A stretch of DNA of 64,000 nt from Rossellomorea sp. SC111. Lineage in GTDB: Bacteria; Bacillota; Bacilli; Bacillales; Bacillaceae_B. Positions within the stretch are counted from its first letter, which is position 1; each line of letters starts with the position of its first letter. Shown here in pieces: positions 25,068 to 34,090 of this stretch. The position numbers and the translations under genes are program-made. The stretch spans positions 1-64,000 of the forward strand of contig NZ_JANIOC010000005.1 in NCBI RefSeq assembly GCF_024733565.1, in the 5' to 3' direction. Below the pieces are notes generated by a model. That model was not told where the DNA came from. It was given only the letters and a program-made list of their open reading frames with translations, and made no database searches.

Positions 25068-25745
25068 ATGCAAAATAGCCTGTCCACAAATGAACCGATT
25101 GCTTTGAAGGAAGAAGAATCGGCCATTCGGTTTAAAACTCTATGTATCTATTTGATTCTATTGGCGGTTCCCGGTTTCTTTATTAATAAACTGCCTCTTG
25201 AGGGTGCTGAGTATGAAGGAGTCAAAGGACTTATATGGTTTACGTATTTTATGGTCGTGACTCTCTGCTACAAGGAAATCAGAACCTTCATCTCTCCACT
25301 CTTGAACGTCAAAGCCTTCAAGAAGCCGGGAACGTGGCTGTGGATTGTTCTCACCTTTATGCTCCCTTATACCTTATTGCATCTTTGTCTTTATTTTGAA
25401 GTGATCCTCGATAAATATTTTATTTTTTACTTCAACAACCATATGATGCATGCAGGCAGCTGGAGGCAGACAATCGATGTGGCAATCCTTACGCCAATCT
25501 CTGAAGAAATTGTGTTCAGGGGTATCTTGCTGACGCTCCTATTAAGGATTATAAAACCGTTTTGGGCAATCACCATAACGTCCCTTTTGTTTGGACTCAT
25601 CCACCCATCGGATATTTGGATGTTCACTGTACTGGCAGGCTTCCTATTAACGATCACGGCTTATAAAACCAAATCGATATTGCCAGCAATGATGGCTCAT
25701 TCATTGTGGAATCTTTATATGGTGCAGCTGTTTCTATATTTTTAG
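25068..25745 (+). CDS. CPBP-family intramembrane metalloprotease
   Basis: 225 residues with several membrane helices. The Abi/CAAX-protease motifs are clear: ISEEIVFRG (EExxxR), FGLIHP with the metal-ligand His, and MMAHSLWN. Such proteases act on prenylated proteins in eukaryotes and in bacteria often process peptides or confer bacteriocin self-immunity; the role here is unknown. A GGAGG site precedes the ATG and a terminator follows. Confidence 0.88.
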   Translation: MQNSLSTNEPIALKEEESAIRFKTLCIYLILLAVPGFFINKLPLEGAEYEGVKGLIWFTYFMVVTLCYKEIRTFISPLLNVKAFKKPGTWLWIVLTFMLPYTLLHLCLYFEVILDKYFIFYFNNHMMHAGSWRQTIDVAILTPISEEIVFRGILLTLLLRIIKPFWAITITSLLFGLIHPSDIWMFTVLAGFLLTITAYKTKSILPAMMAHSLWNLYMVQLFLYF

Positions 25746-25771
25746 AACTAGTAAAAGAAAGAATGATAAAA

Positions 25772-25806
25772 AAAGACAGGCAGGATATTCATCTTGCCTG
25801 TCTTTA
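25772..25806. terminator. Bidirectional terminator
   Basis: AAAGACAGGCAgGAT (25772-25786)/ATCTTGCCTGTCTTT (25791-25805), serving the protease gene and the convergent GIY-YIG gene. Confidence 0.8.
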
Positions 25807-25824
25807 TATGATAATGGCTCATTT

Positions 25825-26169
25825 CTAATTATATCCCCGTTCCCCATACGGCTGCTCTTTCTCCAACCACTTTTCTTCCAACTCCGCCAAAGCTTCTTTT
25901 TCAGTTACAAACGGATCTTCACTTTTTTTCAATTTCTCCCGCACCTCAAAGGTAAAAGCGTCTTTCCCGAACTGGTTCCATTCAGTTTGTAACGCCTTGC
26001 TGGTAGTGAATCCGTTGTTTTCAAGCATGAATTTGATCCCGTTCAGGGTCTTCAGGTTTTTCGTGCTGCCGATATAGATCTTATTGTTTTGCTGATTCTT
26101 GATTTGAAAGATACCTGCTTCAACGGGTGTTTCTTTATACTGTTGTTTTAACTCTCTTTTTCGATCCAT
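25825..26169 (-). CDS. GIY-YIG domain protein
   Basis: 114 residues; GIFQIKNQQNNKIYIGSTKNL is a GIY-YIG nuclease opening in which the first motif is GIF, and TEWNQFGKDAFTFEV and a Glu-rich end follow. GIY-YIG enzymes cut DNA using Tyr, Arg, Glu and a metal; the small stand-alone forms are not characterised. It is the second gene of a unit with the DUF2087 regulator, 17 bases downstream. Confidence 0.8.
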   Translation of the reverse strand: MDRKRELKQQYKETPVEAGIFQIKNQQNNKIYIGSTKNLKTLNGIKFMLENNGFTTSKALQTEWNQFGKDAFTFEVREKLKKSEDPFVTEKEALAELEEKWLEKEQPYGERGYN

Positions 26170-26186
26170 TTGTTCTGACCTCCAGT

Positions 26187-26933
26187 TTATTTTTTAACCC
26201 AATACTTGCTTCCGTCAGGTTTCCGGTCCAGTATGCCGTATTCAATGAGATATCTTCTGATTAAAACATAATCGTCATAAATCCCTTTTAATACTTGATT
26301 TAATTCTTTCTCATCGTATACATTGTCGTTCTTCAGCTGCCTTGAAATCTCACGAAGAACGACCAGCCGCTGCTTTTCTTTTGGTGGAAATTTCGTCAAT
26401 GCTCCGTCAGTGAAGAATTTCTTCAGTATTTTATCCTGTTCGTCCTGAGTGACATTGTATCGTTCGTCTACCATGGTGGCTGTTTTATGAACGGGTACAA
26501 ATGTCGGGGCATTCTCATCTCTTTCTTTCAGTAATTCCATCATGGTCAGGAAGGTCTTGGCCTGACGCTCTTTTTCTTTTAAAGCAAACCGGTGATGGCG
26601 AATCGTGGACGCACTGCCGATATCCAGTTCTTCCTGAATGTCCTTATCGTTTTTCCCTTGGTAAAAAAGGGTCAGTAAACGTTTCTGATGATCGGTAAGC
26701 CCCGTGAGCTTCTTATCCATTCCGATTAAATAATCGAATACGGATGTGTGTGCACGTTCAATATGAAGACCCATATATTTTTCAGCGAGGTAAAACTGAT
26801 TTTCGTAAGGATAAACCATGCCTTTTTCAATGGTTTCCCCGCACATGAGGCAAATAAATGAATCTTCATCTTCAATAAAGCCTCTTTTCATTTCTTCCAA
26901 AGAGGCACTCCAAAACAGGCTGGAAAGCTCCAT
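26187..26933 (-). CDS. LuxR-like helix-turn-helix protein with C-terminal DUF2087
   Basis: 248 residues. The first part has two CxxC-like and His positions (FICLMCGE... HIERAH), then a LuxR-type HTH (LTDHQKRLLTLFYQGKNDKD...SASTIRHHRFALK). The last 90 residues are DUF2087 (FPPKEKQRLVVLREIS, DDYVLIRRYLIEYGIL, YWV end), probably also DNA- or RNA-binding. The AT-rich upstream dyads suggest self-control. The target is unknown; the adjacent GIY-YIG gene is a candidate partner. Confidence 0.8.
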   Translation of the reverse strand: MELSSLFWSASLEEMKRGFIEDEDSFICLMCGETIEKGMVYPYENQFYLAEKYMGLHIERAHTSVFDYLIGMDKKLTGLTDHQKRLLTLFYQGKNDKDIQEELDIGSASTIRHHRFALKEKERQAKTFLTMMELLKERDENAPTFVPVHKTATMVDERYNVTQDEQDKILKKFFTDGALTKFPPKEKQRLVVLREISRQLKNDNVYDEKELNQVLKGIYDDYVLIRRYLIEYGILDRKPDGSKYWVKK

Positions 26934-26965
26934 TTTTTCACACGTCCTATTCGTTCATTAATAAT

Positions 26966-27022
26966 AAAACAAACTTATTTTAAATTTGTTTGTTATTTTA
27001 TAAACATAATATAATTTTGTTT
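26966..27022. promoter_or_regulatory. AT-rich repeat region before the DUF2087 gene
   Basis: AACAAAC (26968-26974) and GTTTGTT (26988-26994) form a dyad, and TTTTGTTTGG recurs at about 27015-27024. It lies upstream of the minus-strand regulator start; possible operator. Confidence 0.4.
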
Positions 27023-27106
27023 GGTTTTTGTCAAAGGGTTTTCGAGTCCTGCCAAGTTCATATTCAGTTCATATAAATCATTTATACTTCCGATTAGGAA
27101 CGAAAT

Positions 27107-27142
27107 GCCCCTGCTTGAAAGGAATATCTCATTTCAAGGGGC
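27107..27142 (+). promoter_or_regulatory. Hairpin in the leader of the second ABC exporter
   Basis: GCCCC-TGC-TTGAAA...TTTCAA-GGGGC, ending 20 bases before the start codon; could be an attenuating or mRNA-stabilising structure. There is no T run. Confidence 0.45.
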
Positions 27143-27162
27143 TAAAAATGAGGAGGAGATTT

Positions 27163-28173
27163 ATGATGAAAGATATATCAAAAGGTAACGGGGAATGGGC
27201 CCTGGAAGCACACGGTCTGGTTAAATCTTTTGGTGACAACCGGGCAGTTGACGGGGTCGATCTATATGTGAAGCCGGGGACGATTTATGGAGTGCTTGGT
27301 CCAAATGGTGCCGGGAAGACAACCACGATTCGGTTGATTGCGACACTTCTTAAAGCAGACGCAGGAACAGCCCGCATCTTCGGACATGATGTCGTCAAGG
27401 AGGCTCATATTGTACGGCAATTGATTGGCGTGACGGGCCAGTATGCATCCGTTGATGAGTCACTGAGTGCGACAGAGAATTTGATGATCTTTTCTCGATT
27501 GTTGGGGTTGAGCAGAAGTGAGGCAAAGCGAAAATCGGAGGAATTACTTGAAGAGTTCGGTTTATCGGAAGCGGCGAAACGGCCGCTGAAGCATTTCTCC
27601 GGAGGGATGCGACGTCGTTTAGACCTGGCGGCGAGCCTGATATCCCGCCCTCCGCTTATCTTTCTGGATGAACCGACAACGGGTCTCGATCCCAGAACGC
27701 GAAATCAAATGTGGGACACAATTCGAAAACTGGTGAAATCGGGGTCCACTGTACTCCTTACTACACAGTATCTGCAGGAAGCGGATGAATTGGCCGACCG
27801 GATTGCCGTCATCGACCATGGAAAAGTGGTAGCAGAAGGGACGGTCGATGAATTGAAAGGATCAATGGGGACTTCATCCTTACATGTCAGTATTCAGGAT
27901 GAACGAAAAATTCACGATACGCGCCAATTAGTGGAACGGATCTTGGGTGTGCGGTCGGCTGTATCAGCAGAAGGAGGCAAAATCACAGCACCACTGGGGA
28001 ACATCAACCTCGTGACAGATCTGCTGATTACCTTGAGAGAGTCTGGTATTGAGCTGGCGGAGATGAGTGTCCAAAAGCCATCACTGGATGAAGTCTTTCT
28101 GACTATTACAGGTAGCGAGAAGAAAGATGTGGCAAATAACCTATGGAAAACGAAAAAGGAGGCACTGGGATGA
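27163..28173 (+). CDS. ABC exporter ATP-binding protein, DrrA-type
   Basis: 336 residues from the ATG at 27163 (AGGAGGAG site; a longer in-frame frame upstream lacks a site). Walker A GPNGAGKTTT, signature FSGGMRRRLDLA, Walker B LIFLDEPTTGLDP, and the extended C-terminal domain of daunorubicin-type exporters. It is similar in type to the 7447-8220 ATPase but has an added C-terminal region. The stop overlaps the permease start. Confidence 0.9.
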   Translation: MMKDISKGNGEWALEAHGLVKSFGDNRAVDGVDLYVKPGTIYGVLGPNGAGKTTTIRLIATLLKADAGTARIFGHDVVKEAHIVRQLIGVTGQYASVDESLSATENLMIFSRLLGLSRSEAKRKSEELLEEFGLSEAAKRPLKHFSGGMRRRLDLAASLISRPPLIFLDEPTTGLDPRTRNQMWDTIRKLVKSGSTVLLTTQYLQEADELADRIAVIDHGKVVAEGTVDELKGSMGTSSLHVSIQDERKIHDTRQLVERILGVRSAVSAEGGKITAPLGNINLVTDLLITLRESGIELAEMSVQKPSLDEVFLTITGSEKKDVANNLWKTKKEALG

Positions 28174-28985
28174 AACAATCTACTATTACTCAATCAGCCC
28201 GGGCAAGACTGAGCAACCGGACATCATTGAAGCAGACGGTGAACCATTCATTGACCATGGCGGTTAGAGGATTATTGAAGATACGCCGGACACCTGAACA
28301 GTTGTTTGATGTGACACTGCAGCCGATCATCTTCACTTTGATGTTTACGTATATGTTTGGCGGAGCGATTTCAGGAAATGTGCAGAGCTATTTACCTGTC
28401 ATCATCCCCGGCATACTAGTCCAAACGGTCATCACAACTTCGATCGTCACAGGTGTTCAATTGAGGGAGGACATGGATAAGGGAGTCTTCGACCGGTTCA
28501 AGTCACTGCCGATTGCCCGGATTGCTCCACTCGCCGGGGCGTTGCTTGCCGATACGATCCGATATACGATTGCTACGGTACTGACGTTCACAATGGGATA
28601 TATCATGGGTTACAGACCGGAAGCGGGTCTTGGATTCGTGATTGCCGCCGGACTTCTCGTCATTGTTTGTTCATGGGCAGTCAGCTGGATTTTTGCCTTC
28701 TTTGGCGTGATCTCTAGAACGGCCTCGAGTGTTCAGGGAATTTCCATGATCGTCTTATTTCCACTCACATTTCTTTCGAATGCCTTTGTGCCGGCGGAAA
28801 CGCTGCCGAACTGGCTCCAGTGGTTTGTCAAATTCAATCCGATCTCCCATCTTGTCACTGCTGTCAGAGATTTGACAAACACCGGGACCATAGGGTTGGA
28901 TCTCACCATTTCCCTCCTCGGTGCTGTATTGATTGTAGCAGTGTTCGCTCCTGTCACAGTAAAAGCCTATATGAAACGAACATGA
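28170..28985 (+). CDS. ABC-2 type exporter permease, DrrB-like
   Basis: 271 residues starting MKQSTITQSARARL; the segments VTLQPIIFTLMFTYMFGGAI and LTFLSNAFVPAETLP are typical of DrrB. About six membrane helices. The start overlaps the ATPase stop (ATGA). No regulator gene is adjacent, but a two-component pair follows 100 bases later and might control it. Confidence 0.87.
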   Translation: MKQSTITQSARARLSNRTSLKQTVNHSLTMAVRGLLKIRRTPEQLFDVTLQPIIFTLMFTYMFGGAISGNVQSYLPVIIPGILVQTVITTSIVTGVQLREDMDKGVFDRFKSLPIARIAPLAGALLADTIRYTIATVLTFTMGYIMGYRPEAGLGFVIAAGLLVIVCSWAVSWIFAFFGVISRTASSVQGISMIVLFPLTFLSNAFVPAETLPNWLQWFVKFNPISHLVTAVRDLTNTGTIGLDLTISLLGAVLIVAVFAPVTVKAYMKRT

Positions 28986-29092
28986 AAATAGAGTAAAATG
29001 GGTGTATCAAAACAGATTCGGTTAAACACAGCCATTCCCTTAATGGTTATGGCTTCCCTGGAAGAACATCTTGTTAAAAAGGAATGAAAAAT

Positions 29093-29773
29093 ATGGCGAA
29101 AATATTGATCGTAGATGACGACTCACATATACGGGAATTAATCCGTGCCCTGCTTAAGAAAGAGGGAATCGCCATCGAAGAAGCTGCAGATGGAGAAGAA
29201 GCCATTAAAATCCTTCATTCTATGAAAATGGACCTTATCATCCTGGATATCATGATGCCGAATATGGATGGTTGGACGTTCTGTAATGAGGTCCGAACCT
29301 ATTATTCAGAGACTGTCCCCATCTTAATGCTTACGGCAAAAGGAGAGGTTGCACAGAAAGTGAAGGGGTTTGACCTCGGAACAGACGACTATATGGTCAA
29401 ACCGTTCGCACCGGCTGAGCTGGTAGCAAGGGTAAAGGCCCTTCTCAAACGATCACAGGTGTCAATCGCGAACCGGATAGAATTAGACGGTGTGGTGATC
29501 GATCGTGCTTGCTACAAAGTGGTGATCGGGGAGCGGGATCTCACTCTGCCATTAAAAGAGTTTGAATTATTATTTAAGCTGGCACTCAATCAAGGAAAGA
29601 CATTTTCAAGGGAGCAATTGATTGAAGATATTTGGGGATATGATTATGAAGGGGATGAACGGACCGTTGACGTTCACATCAAGCGTCTTCGCAAGCGGTT
29701 CGCTGAAGTCCATTGTCCATTCAACATTACCACAATCCGGGGTCTCGGATACCGGTTGGAGGTTACGCGATGA
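29093..29773 (+). CDS. OmpR-family response regulator
   Basis: About 226 residues. Receiver with DDD acidic pocket (LIVDDDSH), phospho-acceptor in LIILDIMMPNMDG, Thr/Lys in LTAKGE and VKPFAPAEL, then a winged-helix C-terminus ending FNITTIRGLGYRLEV. The ATG at 29093 is preferred because AAAGGA lies 9 bases before it; the earlier ATG at 29084 touches the site. Its stop overlaps the kinase start. Confidence 0.9.
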   Translation: MAKILIVDDDSHIRELIRALLKKEGIAIEEAADGEEAIKILHSMKMDLIILDIMMPNMDGWTFCNEVRTYYSETVPILMLTAKGEVAQKVKGFDLGTDDYMVKPFAPAELVARVKALLKRSQVSIANRIELDGVVIDRACYKVVIGERDLTLPLKEFELLFKLALNQGKTFSREQLIEDIWGYDYEGDERTVDVHIKRLRKRFAEVHCPFNITTIRGLGYRLEVTR

Positions 29774-30837
29774 AACTGCCTGAATACATGAAACGGATAC
29801 TCGGGATGATAGCTGTTTCGTCAGCTTTGATCGTGATGTGGTCCTTTTCCTATTGGATCACTGAAAATTTATATGACTCCATTCATACCCGCCCTCATGA
29901 ATTGGCAAGGCTACTCATCAATTCCATCCTTGGGTTCTTCCTTTTTGGATGCAGTATGTACGGCATTACACACATTAAATGGGTGAAAAATCGGCAGGAT
30001 AAATTCCTCCATCCGATGATTCATGCGATGAAGATGATGGCGGAAGGGAACTTCAATATTGATCTTTCGTATTATCGAAATCAATTTAATGATCGGGGGG
30101 ATCATCCTTATTACAAAATCATCGACAGCATTACCCATATGGCGGAACGATTGGGGGAGATGGAAGAGATGAGACAGGAATTCATCTCGAATGTCTCACA
30201 TGAAATACAGTCCCCCCTTACATCAATCAGCGGTTTTGCCCATGCATTGAAGAACAACAGTCTCGACCCTAAGGAGAGAGAACGGTATCTTCAAATAATC
30301 GAAATGGAAAGCGTGAGACTGTCTAAAGTGAGTGATAATCTCTTGAAACTGACCTCTCTTGAAGCAGACCATTTCACCCTGGACCGGGAAGATTACCGGT
30401 TGGATCATCAGCTTCGCCGGATAATCCTTGCCAATGAACCTCAATGGACAAACAAGAAAATCAACATGGATATTGACCTAGAAAAGGCCACCATCCATGC
30501 CGATGAAGATCTGATGGATCAGGTATGGACGAATCTCATCCATAACAGCATTAAATTCACTCCGGATGAAGGGACCATCACCATTCGGGCATTTGCACAA
30601 CCTGGTGATAATGTCACAGTCACCATAAAGGACACGGGAATCGGGATGGATTCTGAAAGCAGGATGCATATCTTTGAGAGATTTTACAAGGCAGACGAGT
30701 CCAGAAGTAGTCAGTTGGGTGGAAGCGGACTGGGCTTATCGATCGTGAAGAAAATCATCGACTTGCACGGCGGGGAGATACAGGTTGAGAGTGAATTGGG
30801 ACAAGGAACGACGATGATGGTGTATCTTTGGGAGTAG
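29770..30837 (+). CDS. Sensor histidine kinase partner of the OmpR-type regulator
   Basis: 355 residues. Two membrane helices near the N-terminus (MIAVSSALIVMWSFSYWI and SILGFFLFGCSMYGI) with a short loop between, a HAMP-like linker, the H box FISNVSHEIQSPLTSISG, then N box LIHNSIKFTPDEG, and G boxes DTGIGM and GSGLGLSIVKKI. The short sensor suggests a membrane-embedded or intracellular signal, as in kinases that sense cell-envelope stress with an ABC pump. Confidence 0.9.
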   Translation: MKLPEYMKRILGMIAVSSALIVMWSFSYWITENLYDSIHTRPHELARLLINSILGFFLFGCSMYGITHIKWVKNRQDKFLHPMIHAMKMMAEGNFNIDLSYYRNQFNDRGDHPYYKIIDSITHMAERLGEMEEMRQEFISNVSHEIQSPLTSISGFAHALKNNSLDPKERERYLQIIEMESVRLSKVSDNLLKLTSLEADHFTLDREDYRLDHQLRRIILANEPQWTNKKINMDIDLEKATIHADEDLMDQVWTNLIHNSIKFTPDEGTITIRAFAQPGDNVTVTIKDTGIGMDSESRMHIFERFYKADESRSSQLGGSGLGLSIVKKIIDLHGGEIQVESELGQGTTMMVYLWE

Positions 30838-30888
30838 AATCTAAGTGAACAAAACGATATCCTGGGTCATCCAATGGAGGTCATAACC

Positions 30889-31707
30889 ATGAAAGATCAC
30901 ATAACGGACGTCATCAAACAAATCGAAATCGATCATGAAGTGAAAATTTTATTTGCCTGCGAATCCGGGAGCAGGGCGTGGGGCTTTCCATCAAAGGATA
31001 GCGACTATGACGTCCGCTTCATCTATATCCATAAGCCAGACTGGTATTTATCCATCGATAAGAAACAGGACGTGATTGAAATTCCTGCGAGGGACTCAGT
31101 GTCGCTTCCAATTGACCCGTTGTTGGATATGAGCGGATGGGAGCTTACGAAGGCTCTGAGGTTACTCAGAAAATCAAACCCGTCTATTCTCGAATGGCTT
31201 ACATCAAGAATGGTGTATTGCCAATCTTATTCTGTTGTTGATCAATTAAAGGAACTGGCTCAGAAACTATTTTCACCCGCCTCCAGTCTGTATCATTATT
31301 TAAATATGGTGAAGAGCAACTTTCATGCTCATTTTCAAGGTGAAGAAGTCAAGGTCAAGAAATTTTTCAACGTGCTTCGTCCCTTGCTGGCTGCCCAGTG
31401 GATTGAGAAACACCATTCGATCCCGCCGATTGATTTCCAAGAGCTGCTTGAAGATCTGGTGCCACCGGGTGAATGGAAAGAAACGATCGCAAACTTGTTA
31501 AAACGGAAGATAGCGGGAGAAGAGATTTATCTCGAAACGGGGATCGATAACTTCAATGAATATCTTCATAAAGAAATCGAACGCTTAGAAGCGTATACGA
31601 AGTCGATAAATAAAGACATTCCTGATGCAACGGCGGAATTGAACCTGTTGTTCAGGGTGGCATTGAGGGAAGCTTGGGAGGAAGAGTGGACGGAGTTGGG
31701 AAAATAA
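30889..31707 (+). CDS. Nucleotidyltransferase-fold protein, YcgL-like
   Basis: 272 residues. The pol beta-type motif GSRAWGFPSKDSDYDVRF (G-S and D-x-D acids) is clear, followed by a helical C-terminal half. It matches the predicted nucleotidyltransferase family represented by B. subtilis YcgL. The substrate is unknown; stand-alone forms with this fold may add nucleotides to tRNA, proteins or small molecules. The start at 30889 is set by GGAGGTC. Confidence 0.75.
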   Translation: MKDHITDVIKQIEIDHEVKILFACESGSRAWGFPSKDSDYDVRFIYIHKPDWYLSIDKKQDVIEIPARDSVSLPIDPLLDMSGWELTKALRLLRKSNPSILEWLTSRMVYCQSYSVVDQLKELAQKLFSPASSLYHYLNMVKSNFHAHFQGEEVKVKKFFNVLRPLLAAQWIEKHHSIPPIDFQELLEDLVPPGEWKETIANLLKRKIAGEEIYLETGIDNFNEYLHKEIERLEAYTKSINKDIPDATAELNLLFRVALREAWEEEWTELGK

Positions 31708-31720
31708 AATAGAAATACTA

Positions 31721-31749
31721 TTGACTTATTACTGGATATCCCATACAAT
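31721..31749 (+). promoter_or_regulatory. Promoter of the lysS T-box leader
   Basis: TTGACT, 17 bases, TACAAT (31744-31749). Confidence 0.65.
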
Positions 31750-31756
31750 ATTTGTA

Positions 31757-32060
31757 ATTTTCAATACGGTTTACGGCTATGAAGAGAAGAGTAGTTTTGA
31801 TTGGTTATTCAAAGAGAGCTCCGGTTGGTGGAAAGGAGTAATAATCGTCTTAATGAAAAAAGTCTCTGAGCTTCGCACGGATCTGAGTTGTTTCTTGGTG
31901 ATACTGCGACGGGATCTCCCGTTAAAGAGATAGGGTATAATCACATCGTTGACGTACCCGAAGAGGTTGGTATGGCAACATATCAATAAACTGGGGTGGT
32001 ACCACGGAGTGATAAACTCTCGTCCTCAAGATGCAGATCTTGGGGGTGAGAGTTTTTTTG
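31757..32060 (+). ncRNA. T-box leader (probably lysine) of lysS
   Basis: T-box core TGGGGTGGTACCACGG at about 31992-32007; terminator CTCTCGTCCTCAAGAT / ATCTTGGGGGTGAGAG then seven T (32017-32058). An AAA-rich segment (ATGAAAAAAGTCTC, 31853-31866) is the likely specifier region for a Lys codon, though I cannot fold the RNA. Confidence 0.85.
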
Positions 32061-32122
32061 TTGTATATAAAAAGCGCAGGTGAGAATGAATAAAAGTCAT
32101 AAGTGGATGGAGTTGAAGTAAA

Positions 32123-33583
32123 GTGAACAGAGAACAAACAGAGGGAAGACGAGAAAAGGTGGCCACGTTGGAGTCTAGGGGTGTTTCCGTATATCCCGAT
32201 ACCTTTAGGGTTAACTATGAAATTCATGAAGCTGCTACCCTTGAAGATGGAACGTCTTCAGTCAGTGTCGCCGGAAGAATCATGAGCATAAGAAATTTTA
32301 AAAAGTTGATATTCATCACGATTGAAGATATTGAAGGGCGCCTGCAGCTTCTGTTAAAGAGGGATGAGGTCGGTGAAGAGCTATTTAATCGATTTACTGA
32401 ATGTATAGACATCGGGGACTTTATCGGCGTGGAGGGAGCAATGTACACGACCAGGACTCTGGAAAAAACGTTGCGCATCCAAAACTATACGTTTCTTGGG
32501 AAAGCATTACGCAGTCTTCCGGAGAAATGGCACGGCTTGAGTAATATAGAAACCCGTTATCGACAAAGGTATTTAGATTTGATGATGACAAAAGAGACCC
32601 AAAACCGAATGCTTGCAAGAAGCAAAATGGTCAGAGTGCTCCGCAGATTTTTTGAAGAACACGGTTTTCTTGAGGTGGAAACACCGATTCTGCAACATAC
32701 CTCATCCGGAGCCTTGGCCACTCCGTTTAAAACATATCATCATTCTTTAGACACTGAACTGAATTTACGGATTGCACCAGAAACTTACTTAAAAAGGTTG
32801 ATAGTCGGTGGATTCACGAAAGTGTTTGAGATCGCCAAATGCTTTAGAAATGAAGGAGTCAGCCCTCAGCATCTTCAAGAGTTTTCAATGGTAGAAGGAT
32901 ATGCAGCTTTCTGGAACTATAAAGATACGATGAAACTGATGAGGGAAATGGTCTTGTATATATTAGACCAGACGTTTGGAGCAACTTCAGTACTCGTAAG
33001 CGGTCAAAGCATTGACTTTGCAAAGGAATGGGAAGTCATCTCTTTCAGGGACTTGATCCTTCAAAGAACCGGAATAGATATAGATCTTTTTCCTGATTTG
33101 GAGAACCTGTATGAGGAAACCAAAAGAAGAAAAATTGTACTGGACCATCCTGATATCCTTTCATTAGGAAGAGGGAACTTTATTGACTTGCTATACAAAA
33201 AAACGTGCAGGTCACATATTGTCGACCCGACCTTCTTAATTCAGCATCCGATTGAATTGTCGCCGTTAGCCAGGAGCAACGATCAAGACCCAAATCTGAC
33301 AGATAGGTTTCAACTGGTTATAAACGGTGCAGAGGTCATTAATGCGTATTCTGAACTGGTGGATCCGATCGAGCAAAGAAAAAGACTGAAAGCCCAAGCC
33401 GCATTAAAAGCCCGTGGAGATGGTGAGGCAATGGAAATGGATGAGGATTATTTAACCGCCATGGAATATGGCATGCCTCCCATATCTGGATGGGGGTTCG
33501 GGATTGAGCGGTTGTTGATGGTTCTGACAGATAGTGATTCCATTAAGGACTGTGTATTGTTTCCGTTAACGAAAAAGGTATAA
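32123..33583 (+). CDS. lysS: Lysyl-tRNA synthetase, class II, divergent type
   Basis: 486 residues, usual length. N-terminal OB fold (VSVAGRIMSIRNFKKLIFITIED), motif 2 (AKCFRNEGVSPQHLQEFSM) and motif 3 (GWGFGIERLLMVLTD). Motif 2 differs from the common Bacillus form (...RHNPEFTM), so this is probably a second LysRS rather than the housekeeping one. GTG start. T-box control fits a synthetase made when tRNA-Lys charging fails. Confidence 0.88.
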   Translation: MNREQTEGRREKVATLESRGVSVYPDTFRVNYEIHEAATLEDGTSSVSVAGRIMSIRNFKKLIFITIEDIEGRLQLLLKRDEVGEELFNRFTECIDIGDFIGVEGAMYTTRTLEKTLRIQNYTFLGKALRSLPEKWHGLSNIETRYRQRYLDLMMTKETQNRMLARSKMVRVLRRFFEEHGFLEVETPILQHTSSGALATPFKTYHHSLDTELNLRIAPETYLKRLIVGGFTKVFEIAKCFRNEGVSPQHLQEFSMVEGYAAFWNYKDTMKLMREMVLYILDQTFGATSVLVSGQSIDFAKEWEVISFRDLILQRTGIDIDLFPDLENLYEETKRRKIVLDHPDILSLGRGNFIDLLYKKTCRSHIVDPTFLIQHPIELSPLARSNDQDPNLTDRFQLVINGAEVINAYSELVDPIEQRKRLKAQAALKARGDGEAMEMDEDYLTAMEYGMPPISGWGFGIERLLMVLTDSDSIKDCVLFPLTKKV

Positions 33584-33629
33584 AAATTTTAAATATGGCT
33601 AATATGGTCCAAGATTCCGTTCAAGCCAA

Positions 33630-33664
33630 AGAGTTCCACCCTTTCTCATAGGGTTGGAACTCTT
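33630..33664 (+). terminator. lysS terminator
   Basis: AGAGTTCCaCCCT/AGGGTTGGAACTCT with one extra base, followed by TATTTGG. Confidence 0.65.
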
Positions 33665-33705
33665 ATTTGGTCATATTTTTCTTGAAGAGAAGAGGGGATA
33701 GGGAT

Positions 33706-33806
33706 TAATTGCGCCATTTTCCGCCATGATTGCGTCATTTTTAGAATATTTGCGTCATTTTTTCGTTAATTGCGTCATTTTCAAATTAATTGCGTTATTT
33801 TCCAAA
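33706..33806. repeat. Short tandem repeat, unit TTGCGTCATTTT
   Basis: Five copies spaced about 20-23 bases: TTGCGCCATTTT, TTGCGTCATTTT, TTGCGTCATTTT, TTGCGTCATTTT, TTGCGTTATTTT, with variable AT-rich spacers. No coding function. Confidence 0.7.
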
Positions 33807-33837
33807 TAACCCCATCTTGGTTCTGCGCCACGCCCAG

Positions 33838-34011
33838 CTATTTCCCTTCTGCTCCCTCATCACTTCCACGATTAAACCAATACATAAGAAAAAAGCCCAG
33901 TGTAAATCCACCGCTCAATGTGAGGATGAATGTCATCTCGTATTTCCCAAGTAGGAATAAGAACAAAAATATTATGATCCCGACCACAAATGGAAAGTAC
34001 CAGCGATTCAT
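33838..34011 (-). CDS. Small two-helix membrane protein (57 aa)
   Basis: Starts MNRWYFPFVVGIIIFLFLFL, with a second hydrophobic segment (TFILTLSGGFTLGFFLMYW) and a polar tail. The start at 34011 is preferred over a longer frame because GGTGGTGA lies before it. Family unknown; downstream of the hydrolase gene on the same strand, separated by a stem-loop. Confidence 0.55.
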   Translation of the reverse strand: MNRWYFPFVVGIIIFLFLFLLGKYEMTFILTLSGGFTLGFFLMYWFNRGSDEGAEGK

Positions 34012-34049
34012 ATCGTCACCACCTAACCTAACGTATTCCAACGTAAAAT

Positions 34050-34080
34050 TACCAAGCGACTGCACCTATTGCCGCTTGGT
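34050..34080 (-). terminator. Stem-loop after the hydrolase gene
   Basis: ACCAAGCG ... CGCTTGGT, between the two minus-strand genes. Confidence 0.45.
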
Positions 34081-34090
34081 GAATAATAAA

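Noticed and set aside
29093-30837. KdpDE two-component pair for the kdp operon
   Set aside because: The kinase has a short two-helix sensor without KdpD/Usp domains and sits 10 kb away beside an ABC exporter; nothing ties it to kdp.
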